DNA of 64,000 bases from Thalassomonas actiniarum (GTDB lineage Bacteria > Pseudomonadota > Gammaproteobacteria > Enterobacterales > Alteromonadaceae): the NCBI RefSeq assembly GCF_000948975.2, contig NZ_CP059735.1, positions 1,550,001 to 1,614,000 of the forward strand, read 5' to 3'. The translations under genes were made by a program, and so were the position numbers. The notes below the pieces were generated by a model. The model worked only from the letters and a program-made list of their open reading frames with translations. It had not been told where the DNA came from and did not search any database. Shown one piece after another: positions 8,483 to 16,337 of this stretch. How positions within the stretch are numbered: position 1 is the first letter of the stretch; every line of letters begins with the position of its first letter.

Positions 8483-9144
8483 TGGTGAGCAAGGTAAAAG
8501 CCGGGACGGCATTTGATAGCCCTTTTAAGATAAGGTTAAATAAGGTGTTAACAACAAAAGTCTTTTGGCTGAAGGTGCTGATCCATCTGGGGGCGCTGCT
8601 GCCCTTGGTGAATCTGTATTATCTGGCGCTGAGCGATCAATTAACCGCGGATCCGGTAGAAGCGGTGATCCACTTTACCGGCATCGGGGCGTTAAATTTA
8701 TTGTTGATCACTCTATTGGTTTCCCCGCTGTCGAAATTTAGCCGCCAGGCATTTTTAATGAAGACCAGGCGCTTATTGGGTTTATATGCCTTTGCCTATG
8801 CCTTGCTGCACTTGCTTAATTTTCTGTTTTTTGAAGTACAGTTTGATCTCGCCCTGTTTGTCGGTGAAATCGTTAAACGTCCCTATATGACTGTGGGTAT
8901 GGCAGCCTTTGTGATTTTGCTGTTACTGGCGCTGACTTCTTTTGACAAGGTTAAACGCCGTATGGGCAAAAGCTGGCAGAAACTGCACAACTATACCTAC
9001 CTTGCGGTAGTGCTGGCGGGTATACATTTTTACTGGTCGGTGAAATCTGAAATTATTGAGCCGGGAATTTATCTGGTTTTAATGTTGGCACTGTTGTTTT
9101 TACGCCGTGATAAATTTCGCCGCTGGTTTAAGGGCAAACGTTAG
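8482..9144 (+). CDS. msrQ: MsrQ, haem-binding membrane subunit of MsrPQ
   Basis: 220 residues with about six hydrophobic helices and the ferric-reductase-like histidine pattern (ALLHLLNF, KLHNYTYLAV, AGIHFYW) expected of YedZ/MsrQ. It passes electrons from quinones to MsrP across the inner membrane. The first 20 residues are a basic cytoplasmic extension. The start codon shares one base with the msrP stop, so the two are translated together. Confidence 0.93.
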   Translation: MVSKVKAGTAFDSPFKIRLNKVLTTKVFWLKVLIHLGALLPLVNLYYLALSDQLTADPVEAVIHFTGIGALNLLLITLLVSPLSKFSRQAFLMKTRRLLGLYAFAYALLHLLNFLFFEVQFDLALFVGEIVKRPYMTVGMAAFVILLLLALTSFDKVKRRMGKSWQKLHNYTYLAVVLAGIHFYWSVKSEIIEPGIYLVLMLALLFLRRDKFRRWFKGKR

Positions 9145-9354
9145 GGGCCGGGCTTTGCCGGGGAAACTGTTGCCTTGGTTATTAATCGTATTTATCTGTG
9201 TGCTTAACGCATTCCCGGTGAAGTTTTACTCTGTAGGCTTGTTGTTAATGCTTATTCATAATAATGTATCAGCAGCGCCGCTTTGTCTGGCCTCTTTTTA
9301 GCTGAAATTTTTAATATCTAAAATAAAGTAAAATAAATTAAAACGGGAAATAAC

Positions 9355-10737
9355 ATGCGCAAAATAACCCTGCCTTTGCTGGCGGCTGGTGTTTCTGTGA
9401 CCTTAACCGCTTGTCTGGATACCCAGCAGCAGGATGCTAAGGTTACCATTAAAAAAAATCCATACCCAAGTTCTTACCAACCCTTGGCGCAGCAAAAAAC
9501 TTTGATCAAAAATGCCACGGTTTTAACCGGTACCGGTGAAAAACTTGAGAATACCGATGTTTTACTGCAAGACGGTAAAATTGCCCAGCTGGGCAAAGGC
9601 ATCAGCGCATCGGGCGCGATGGAAGTTGACGGCGCCGGCAAATGGCTGACACCGGGCATTATCGATGTGCATTCACATTTGGGAGTTTACCCCAGTCCTT
9701 CGGTCGGCTCGCACCAGGACGGCAATGAAATGACCTCGCCAAATACCTCAGAGGTATGGGCCGAACACAGTGTCTGGCCACAGGACCCCGGATTTGAAGC
9801 GGCGCGCGCCGGCGGGGTGACTACCTTACAAATTTTACCGGGCTCCGCCAACTTATTCGGCGGCCGGGGTGTGACCCTGCGCAATGTACCGAGCGTGACC
9901 ATGCAGGGCATGAAATTTCCAGACGCCCCTTACGGCTTGAAAATGGCCTGCGGTGAAAACCCGAAACGGGTTTATGGCGAACGTAAAGAGTTGCCTTCCA
10001 CCCGTATGGGTAACATGGCGGGATATCGAGCCGCCTGGGCAAAAGCCACCGAATATAAGCGTGCCTGGGATAAATATGAGCGCGATTATGCCGCAGGTAA
10101 AAATCCTGCGGCGCCGGAGCGTGATTTAACCCTGGATACCCTTAAAGGGGTACTCGATGGCGAGATCCTTATTCACAACCATTGTTATAAAGCCGAAGAA
10201 ATGGCGATGATGATAGACCTGAGTAAAGAATTTAATTACCACTCAGGTACTTTCCACCATGCCATTGAAGCCTATAAAATTGCCGAGCCGCTGGCTGAAA
10301 ATGGCAACTGTGCCGCCATGTGGCCGGACTGGTGGGGCTTTAAAATGGAAGCCTATGATATGGTTCAGGAAAATGTTGCCATTGTTGATGCAGTAAAAAA
10401 TTCCTGTGCGATAGTACATTCTGATTCCGACAGCACCATCCAAAGATTAAACCAGGAAGCCGGTAAGATCTTATACCGGGCCAAAGAAAGCGGTTTTGCC
10501 TTAACCGAGGCGGATGCCGTTAGCTGGATCACCTTAAATCCGGCGAAGTCTCTGGGCATTAGCGATAAAACCGGCTCGGTGGAAATTGGGAAAAATGCCG
10601 ATGTGGTGTTGTGGAACCGTAATCCTTTCAGTGTTTATGCCCAGGCAGAGCAAGTTTTTGTTGATGGCGCAAAAGTTTATGATCGTGTTGATGAAAAATA
10701 TCAGGCGAAAAGCGACTTTTTACTGGGACAGAAATAA
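9355..10737 (+). CDS. Secreted amidohydrolase (imidazolonepropionase-like), probable lipoprotein
   Basis: 460 residues. The N-terminus ends in a lipobox-like LTAC (C20), so the mature protein is probably a lipoprotein. The amidohydrolase fold shows the first metal motif GIIDVHSHLG (about 100-109), then a histidine pair in ILIHNHC (about 272-278), SGTFHHAIE (about 298) and the catalytic aspartate region IVHSDSD (about 351). The substrate is probably a dipeptide or cyclic amide, as in other exported members, but is not deducible. An 11-base gap leads to a second amidohydrolase-like gene, so the pair is an operon. Confidence 0.85.
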   Translation: MRKITLPLLAAGVSVTLTACLDTQQQDAKVTIKKNPYPSSYQPLAQQKTLIKNATVLTGTGEKLENTDVLLQDGKIAQLGKGISASGAMEVDGAGKWLTPGIIDVHSHLGVYPSPSVGSHQDGNEMTSPNTSEVWAEHSVWPQDPGFEAARAGGVTTLQILPGSANLFGGRGVTLRNVPSVTMQGMKFPDAPYGLKMACGENPKRVYGERKELPSTRMGNMAGYRAAWAKATEYKRAWDKYERDYAAGKNPAAPERDLTLDTLKGVLDGEILIHNHCYKAEEMAMMIDLSKEFNYHSGTFHHAIEAYKIAEPLAENGNCAAMWPDWWGFKMEAYDMVQENVAIVDAVKNSCAIVHSDSDSTIQRLNQEAGKILYRAKESGFALTEADAVSWITLNPAKSLGISDKTGSVEIGKNADVVLWNRNPFSVYAQAEQVFVDGAKVYDRVDEKYQAKSDFLLGQK

Positions 10738-10748
10738 GGAAAGCAAAC

Positions 10749-12059
10749 ATGAGATTATTTAAAACACCATTAAGCCGTGTCGCCTTATTGCTTAGTGCCG
10801 GTATCGGCGCCGCGACCCTGGCTATCGGTTCAGTATCCGCCAAACCTCTGGCAATCACCCATGCCAAGGTGCATACCGTGACCGGGCAGGGAGTATTAAC
10901 AGATGCAACCGTGATCATCGAAGACGGTAAAATTCTTGCCATCAACCCACAGGCGCTGCCGGCAGGGCTTAGTGCCGACAGCATCATAGATGCCGAGGGA
11001 AAAACACTAACCCCTGGTTTTATCAACAGTTTTAACCAATTAGGTTTGGTAGAAGTCTCCGCCGTCGGGGAAAGCCGGGATAGCCGGGAGAAAAAAGCCG
11101 ATATCACTTTTGACCCCAGCCTGGCCTTTAACCCCAGAAGTTCCCTGATCCCTTATAGCCGCAAAGGCGGGATCACCCGTAACCTGGTAACCCCGGGCGG
11201 TGGTGAAAGTATTTTCAAGGGGCAGGCATTTGCCGTTGATTTGTCGGGTGAGTTCGACAGCGAGGTTAAAAACGGCCTCGGAGTTTATGTTGTCTTAGGG
11301 GGGAAATCAAAGGGCTCCAGGGCATTTGATTTGCAGACTTTATGGCACAAGCTTGAAGACAGGCAAAAAGCCGTCTTAAAGCAGGAAGCCAAGGAAAAAA
11401 CCAAGAAAGAGGATAAGTCGAAAAAGGATAACAATGGCGATAAAGAGCCAAAACGTGATGAGCTCATCCTTGACGCCTTATTGGCAGGGAAGCAGCCCCT
11501 GTTTGTCAATGCCAACCGCGCCAGTGATTTGTTGCAGTTAATCAAGTTAAAGCAAAAATTTAAACTTGATCTTGTGCTGGTCGGCGCTGCCGATGCGGCG
11601 CTGGTGGCCAAACAGCTGGCGGATGCCGAAGTTCCTGTTGTGATTAATGCCTTGCGTAATTTGCCGGAAAGTTTTGATGCTATGCACACTTCCCTGACCA
11701 GCCCGGCGACGTTAATGGCGGCAGGTGTTAAAGTGGTGTTAAACACCGGCGGCGATACCCATAACCTTTACCAGTTAAGGTTTACCGCCGGTAATGCCGT
11801 GGCTAACGGTTTGTCGGCAGCACAGGCACTGGCCAGCATTACCGCTAATGCCGCCGATGTTTTCCACCTTGATGCCGGACGTATTGCCGTAGGACAGGCG
11901 GCCGATCTTGTGCTTTGGAGCGGTGACCCGTTTGAACTGAGCACCCGGGTAGAGAAAATGTGGATAGCGGGAGAGCAAGTTGGCACCCGCAGTCGCCAGG
12001 ATGCTTTAAGAGAGCGTTATATCAGCAAAAGTACACAGCCAAGGGCCTATGTGAAATAA
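10749..12059 (+). CDS. Amidohydrolase-like protein lacking metal ligands (probable pseudoenzyme)
   Basis: 436 residues with a signal peptide (about 1-32, ending VSAKP). The N-terminal strand pattern AKVHTVTGQGVLTDATVII and C-terminal GRIAVGQAADLVLWSGDPF are those of metal-dependent amidohydrolases, but the HxH site reads GFINSFNQLGL, and the expected later histidines and the catalytic HSD are absent (VLNTGGDTHNLYQLR). A lysine-rich segment with KEKTKKEDKSKKDNNGD (about 217-233) interrupts the fold. It follows the intact amidohydrolase by 11 bases and may be its structural or regulatory partner. Confidence 0.75.
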   Translation: MRLFKTPLSRVALLLSAGIGAATLAIGSVSAKPLAITHAKVHTVTGQGVLTDATVIIEDGKILAINPQALPAGLSADSIIDAEGKTLTPGFINSFNQLGLVEVSAVGESRDSREKKADITFDPSLAFNPRSSLIPYSRKGGITRNLVTPGGGESIFKGQAFAVDLSGEFDSEVKNGLGVYVVLGGKSKGSRAFDLQTLWHKLEDRQKAVLKQEAKEKTKKEDKSKKDNNGDKEPKRDELILDALLAGKQPLFVNANRASDLLQLIKLKQKFKLDLVLVGAADAALVAKQLADAEVPVVINALRNLPESFDAMHTSLTSPATLMAAGVKVVLNTGGDTHNLYQLRFTAGNAVANGLSAAQALASITANAADVFHLDAGRIAVGQAADLVLWSGDPFELSTRVEKMWIAGEQVGTRSRQDALRERYISKSTQPRAYVK

Positions 12060-12148
12060 GCTGGTGTGAATGCCGGAGCAGCGGGGCAGGGTAAAGCTAT
12101 TTCCCGGCTCAGCTGCTTGTTAGCTCTTTTGTTCGCTATGATGATAAT

Positions 12149-12176
12149 AAGCCACGGATAAACGTGGCTTTTTTTT
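12149..12176 (+). terminator. Rho-independent terminator of the amidohydrolase operon
   Basis: AAGCCACG (12149-12156) pairs with CGTGGCTT (12163-12170) around GATAAA, followed by six more T. Confidence 0.9.
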
Positions 12177-12351
12177 ACTAATTAAGTGCATAATGCCAGC
12201 ACAGGAATATAATTTGATGTTGTCAGGCTTAGCTGTCGGGTTAATGCTTGGCAAACCCGCTTGAATATTAATGTAGAACTTAGAAAATCATCTTATTTAT
12301 ACTAGCTGTATTGCTTGTTGTAATAGCATTATTTGAAATACGGAGTACAAA

Positions 12352-13221
12352 ATGTCCAGCTCTATCCTGTTTGCCAATCAATTTGGCCAGGTTGATAAAA
12401 CCACTTTCGGTGAGGCGATACGTGGTTTGTTGATTAAACATCAGTATTGTCATGCCAAGATCAGCCTGTATGGCGGCCAGGTATTAACCTGGCAACCGGG
12501 TGAGCATCAAGCGGTTTTATGGCTGAGCGAAGACAGTGAGTTTTCTCCCGGCAAGGCGATCCGCGGCGGCATCCCTTTGTGCTGGCCCTGGTTTGGTCCC
12601 TATAAGGATGGCGGCAATCACGGCTTTGCCAGACAGCAGATATGGCAGCTGGACAGTATCGATATCAATAAAGATGCGGTGACGGTTATTCTCAGCTGGC
12701 ACGGTGAAAAGGCACACCCCTTATGGCCTGCGGCATGTGAACTTCGCCAGGAGCTGGTATTAGGCAAAGAGCTTAAGCAAACCTTATATATGAAAAATGC
12801 CGGGGATGACGAGCTTGAATATAGCGGCGCCCTGCACAGCTATTTTTGTGTCAGTGCTCCGGAAAATGTCGATATCAAGGCATTAAACCGGGCCAGGTTT
12901 GATGATAAGTTAACCGGGGAAAAGGGACAAACGGCAATATTGCCCCATTGCCGGGGGCCGCTGGACAGGGTGTATCATTATGACAAAGCGGTACAGCTTG
13001 TTGATCATCACTGGCAACGCACCATAGAGATTTTGCCGGAAAATACCCGTCAATGGGTCGTCTGGAATCCGGGCACGGAAACGGCGGAAAAAATGCCGGA
13101 TGTTCATCACGGCGGCGAACATGAGTTTGTTTGTCTTGAAGGGGCCAACAGCCAATGGCAAAAACTGCCTCCGGGCCGTTGGGTGATTATGGGGCAAACT
13201 ATCAGGGTAACCGAGCACTAA
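12352..13221 (+). CDS. yeaD: D-hexose-6-phosphate mutarotase (YeaD family)
   Basis: 289 residues of the aldose-1-epimerase superfamily, close in length to E. coli YeaD. Recognisable blocks are AIRGGIPLCWPWFGP, NHGFARQQIW with the probable catalytic histidine, GALHSYFCV and FVCLEGAN with the probable catalytic glutamate. It should interconvert alpha and beta forms of glucose-6-phosphate or related sugars in the cytoplasm. The gene converges on the diguanylate cyclase, and the two ends overlap by four bases. Confidence 0.88.
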   Translation: MSSSILFANQFGQVDKTTFGEAIRGLLIKHQYCHAKISLYGGQVLTWQPGEHQAVLWLSEDSEFSPGKAIRGGIPLCWPWFGPYKDGGNHGFARQQIWQLDSIDINKDAVTVILSWHGEKAHPLWPAACELRQELVLGKELKQTLYMKNAGDDELEYSGALHSYFCVSAPENVDIKALNRARFDDKLTGEKGQTAILPHCRGPLDRVYHYDKAVQLVDHHWQRTIEILPENTRQWVVWNPGTETAEKMPDVHHGGEHEFVCLEGANSQWQKLPPGRWVIMGQTIRVTEH

Positions 13222-14663
13222 TCCTGGCGGGGGTCAGTGTATACCTGCACCTGGTTTCTGCCGTTGAGTTTTGCCTGGTACAGGGCTTTATCGGCTTTAT
13301 CTATTTGCGTCTGTAAATTACTTTTTGTTAAGGGCCCCTGAACCAGGCCAAAACTGACGCTGGTAAAAAAACCGCTCGCTTCTCCCGGCGGATGAAATTC
13401 ATAACTGGCGATGTCCTCCCGGATGCGCTCGATAATTCTTTTTGCCAGCTCGGCGTCTGCCTCCGGCAGGATAATAATAAATTCTTCACCTCCCCAGCGG
13501 CCGCTTAAATCAATCTTACGCAGGCTGGTGGTTAACTTTTTCCCGATAACCTTGAGTACCTCGTCACCGGCGTTGTGACCATATTTGTCGTTAACTTCTT
13601 TAAACAGGTCGACATCCGCGATAATGATGCTGGCATTATCATGTGCCTTGGCAAGTTGCTGGTATTGCCTGTGGATATAACTGCGGTTGGGGAGTTGGGT
13701 TAAAAAATCGATTTGCGAGTCTTTCACTAAACTGGATTTGAAATAACTGATGGTGGCGGCAAAGGCAAAATAGAGCACACCGGATACCAGTACAAAGACG
13801 ACCAGCTTGCTGAAAAAGAGTTGCCAGTATTCTGCTTGTTTTGATGCCGGCGGTGCGACAATAAACAAACGCCAGTTAAGCTCCCTGATCGGCATTTGTG
13901 AAACGATCAATTCATTATTGCCTGTGGCGACCACCGGGGTATTTTTCCCTTGTGCCATATTGTCGGTAAAGCGCTGGTACCAGGGAAAGGTATTGATATT
14001 CACCAGCTCATTTTTTCTGTGGTGACTTTCAGTTTTCATGATGCGGTTAGAAGATAAGGTAATAATATCCTGGGCATCGACAAAAAAAAGTTCAAAGCCA
14101 AACCTTTGCTGGAATTGACGGAATTTCTCGGCAAAATAATTCAGGTCGATGGCTACGCCGATAAAGCCTATAAACTCTTGTTGATCATTGAATATCTTCA
14201 CATCGAAGTATAAGTGGGGATCCGCGGCATTGCCGATATCGGTAAATTGATCCGGCGGGAGCTTTTTAAGGCGGTGGAACCATTCGGCTTTATCGCTGTT
14301 AAGTTCGGTGCGCTTATTGTTGGAGTCGATCATCAGGTTGTGCTTTTCAATGGCGATAAAGCTGACCATTTGATATTGTGCCGCCACTTGCTGTAAATAA
14401 ATGAGTATAGTTTGTTGATCTATCTTGTCCTGCTCTATGTAGTTGATGACAAAGGGATCCTTGGCCATATATTGCGAGATAGACAGCGGGCTGATCACTT
14501 CACTGGTGATCAGGGAAAACAAAGGGATAATGGCTTCTTGCTGGCGTTTATTGTGGATGGCAAAGAATTCTTTGAAGGTAAAATATGAGGTGGCCACGAC
14601 CGTGATGATGATAAAAAAGAACAGTGCGGTAATAAAGTGATCAAACTTATGGATTAGATTCAT
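13218..14663 (-). CDS. Membrane diguanylate cyclase with periplasmic sensor domain
   Basis: 481 residues. Membrane segments lie near 10-30 and 285-308 and flank a Cache-like periplasmic domain with HLYFDVKIFNDQQEFIGFIG. The GGDEF domain (about 320-475) has the active site GGEEF, the metal motif DVDLFKEVNDKYGHNAGDE, and an inhibitory I-site RKID five residues before GGEEF. It should make c-di-GMP and be product-inhibited. Its sensor region and overall plan match the cyclase at 46923-48347, so the two are paralogues. The last codons overlap the end of yeaD on the other strand. Confidence 0.9.
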   Translation of the reverse strand: MNLIHKFDHFITALFFFIIITVVATSYFTFKEFFAIHNKRQQEAIIPLFSLITSEVISPLSISQYMAKDPFVINYIEQDKIDQQTILIYLQQVAAQYQMVSFIAIEKHNLMIDSNNKRTELNSDKAEWFHRLKKLPPDQFTDIGNAADPHLYFDVKIFNDQQEFIGFIGVAIDLNYFAEKFRQFQQRFGFELFFVDAQDIITLSSNRIMKTESHHRKNELVNINTFPWYQRFTDNMAQGKNTPVVATGNNELIVSQMPIRELNWRLFIVAPPASKQAEYWQLFFSKLVVFVLVSGVLYFAFAATISYFKSSLVKDSQIDFLTQLPNRSYIHRQYQQLAKAHDNASIIIADVDLFKEVNDKYGHNAGDEVLKVIGKKLTTSLRKIDLSGRWGGEEFIIILPEADAELAKRIIERIREDIASYEFHPPGEASGFFTSVSFGLVQGPLTKSNLQTQIDKADKALYQAKLNGRNQVQVYTDPRQD

Positions 14664-14814
14664 CGCAGTAATATACTTCTTACAACATCTTAACTTTAAT
14701 CTGCTTTATGAGCGTCCTTTTTCAATAGCGGCCAATAATTCTCTGTTCGTTCAGTGTACAACATTTTTGCCGTTAACATTAAAAGTCATCAGGAAAAGCC
14801 TTGTGGCAGGCTTT

Positions 14815-15438
14815 TTAACCGACACGCAAATGTTTGTGTAACAACATTTGGGTAAAGGCTATTTTCAGGTAGAAACCCCGAGGTAAGGTTTTAAAAGGTT
14901 TGCCGTTTTTGTCAAATGCCTGGGTTCTAGCCCTGCTGTTGGCGGCTTTGGGCCTCAGCTGTAATACCTGTCCGTGTTTGCCGCTGATTTGCTCGACCCG
15001 GCCCAGCACTATCATGTCGGTCAGCTCTTGCCAGTCCATCGCCATTAAATGTTCTTCTTCAGGAGAAGGGGACCAGATAAAGGGAGTGCCGACGATGCGA
15101 TCGACAATGGCGATACTTCTTTCGGAGACCACGGGCACCCATAATACCCGGGACATTTTTTTTCTGACATGGCTGTTTTGCCAGGTCGCCCCCACCAAGC
15201 CGGTTAGCGGTGCGACACACACAAAGGTGGTTTCCAGCGGTTTGCCGTTTCTGTCAATCGGCAGGGATTTTAATTCTATGCCCAGGCCGGGAAAGTCCGG
15301 CTCCGGGCGGGAGCCGGCACTGGCGCCTAAGACATGTTCGAGTAACAGGCCTATCCAGCCTTTTTCTTTATTGAGACTTGTTGGTACGGCAATATTGGCC
15401 TGGCGGGCGATTTCGCCTAAACTAAGACCTGCCAACAT
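14815..15438 (-). CDS. mutH: MutH, methyl-directed mismatch repair endonuclease
   Basis: 207 residues from the first ATG. The catalytic DxnExK motif is [15 protein letters not shown], and [17 protein letters not shown] and [11 protein letters not shown] are nearly as in E. coli MutH. It nicks the unmethylated strand at hemimethylated GATC sites after MutS/MutL activation. The conserved N-terminal helix continues in frame upstream of this ATG ([11 protein letters not shown], to about 15471), and the frame stays open to 15498 without an ATG, GTG or TTG. The real start may therefore be a rare ATT or ATC near 15475-15492. A TATAAT lies at 15498-15503 on this strand. rppH is divergent, as expected for this neighbourhood. 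Confidence 0.9.
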   Translation of the reverse strand: MLAGLSLGEIARQANIAVPTSLNKEKGWIGLLLEHVLGASAGSRPEPDFPGLGIELKSLPIDRNGKPLETTFVCVAPLTGLVGATWQNSHVRKKMSRVLWVPVVSERSIAIVDRIVGTPFIWSPSPEEEHLMAMDWQELTDMIVLGRVEQISGKHGQVLQLRPKAANSRARTQAFDKNGKPFKTLPRGFYLKIAFTQMLLHKHLRVG

Positions 15439-15497
15439 TTGTGCCCGCTGCAGTAATTCTGCTTCGGATGAGGGGATGTTAATATTGATAATGAAAA

Positions 15498-15503
15498 ATT
15501 ATA
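15498..15503 (-). promoter_or_regulatory. Candidate -10 hexamer of mutH
   Basis: Reading the minus strand, TATAAT is a perfect -10 match; no convincing -35 is seen 16-19 bases upstream. Transcription would begin near 15491, within a base or two of the upstream ATT codon that could start the full-length MutH. Confidence 0.4.
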
Positions 15504-15633
15504 TCGGGATTTTGTAATATTATTGCCATCAGAGAGTTAACAGGCAAGAGAAATAATAAAAGTATTTATTTGCTAGCTAAGCAAGATTATGGAAGAATCA
15601 GTTCATCTAAATAAAAAGTTGTCAGGAGTTCCT

Positions 15634-16140
15634 GTGATAGATGCCGAAGGCTATCGCGCCAATGTCGGCATAGTAATAATAAATGACAGGGGACAAGTAT
15701 TTTGGGCAAGACGTTTTGGGCAACATTCATGGCAATTCCCGCAGGGCGGGGTTGATGAAGGTGAAACCGCAGAACAAACACTTTTTCGTGAGTTACATGA
15801 AGAAGTTGGGTTAAAACCTGAACATGTAAAAATTGTTGCATCAAGCAAGCATTGGCTAAGATATAAATTACCGAAACGTTTCATCAGACATGATAGTAAA
15901 CCTGTTTGTATCGGACAAAAGCAGAAGTGGTTTTTACTCAAGCTAACCAGTGAAGAATCCGCTGTTGATCTGTTGCACTCGGCCCATCCCGAATTTGACG
16001 ACTGGCGATGGGTGAGTTACTGGTATCCGGTACGCCAGGTGGTGTCATTTAAGCGGGATGTTTACCGGAAAGTGATGAAAGAGTTTGCACCCGTAGGCCT
16101 ACCGTTTAACCGCCAGGAACGGCGTAAACGCAGAGCCTGA
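15634..16140 (+). CDS. rppH: RppH, RNA 5' pyrophosphohydrolase
   Basis: 168 residues. The start is GTG 15634, giving [15 protein letters not shown] as in E. coli RppH; AGGAG (15624-15628) sits five bases before it. An ATG at 15589 in the same frame would add 15 poorly conserved residues. The Nudix box runs from [11 protein letters not shown] to RELHEEVGL, and [14 protein letters not shown] and [16 protein letters not shown] are the RppH hallmarks. It converts 5'-triphosphate or diphosphate mRNA ends to monophosphates and so triggers RNase E decay. A short basic tail RQERRKRRA ends the protein. ptsP follows after a terminator-like hairpin. Confidence 0.94.
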   Translation: MIDAEGYRANVGIVIINDRGQVFWARRFGQHSWQFPQGGVDEGETAEQTLFRELHEEVGLKPEHVKIVASSKHWLRYKLPKRFIRHDSKPVCIGQKQKWFLLKLTSEESAVDLLHSAHPEFDDWRWVSYWYPVRQVVSFKRDVYRKVMKEFAPVGLPFNRQERRKRRA

Positions 16141-16195
16141 TTATTACTATGCTTCTTTGTGGAAAAAGTATCGTTCACTCATTTAGTTAAGTTGT

Positions 16196-16224
16196 ATGGC
16201 TTGCTTTCGGGCAAGCCATTTATT
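16196..16224 (+). terminator. Hairpin terminator after rppH
   Basis: ATGGCTTGC (16196-16204) pairs perfectly with GCAAGCCAT (16211-16219) around TTTCGG, followed by TTATT. The T run is imperfect, so some transcription may continue into ptsP. Confidence 0.65.
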
Positions 16225-16337
16225 AAGGCATCAGGGAGAGTTGTTACTCGAATTTAGCTTTGACTATTAAAATAATTCATCTTTGATAGTTCCTGTTTAT
16301 CAATATTTTTATAGTTAGTTTTGTAATAGGAAATTGC

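Noticed and set aside
9150-9163. CCGG-GCTTTG-CCGG as a terminator after msrQ
   Set aside because: The stem has four pairs and no T run follows.
15589-15633. ATG 15589 as the rppH start
   Set aside because: Conservation with E. coli RppH begins at GTG 15634, which has AGGAG at ideal spacing.
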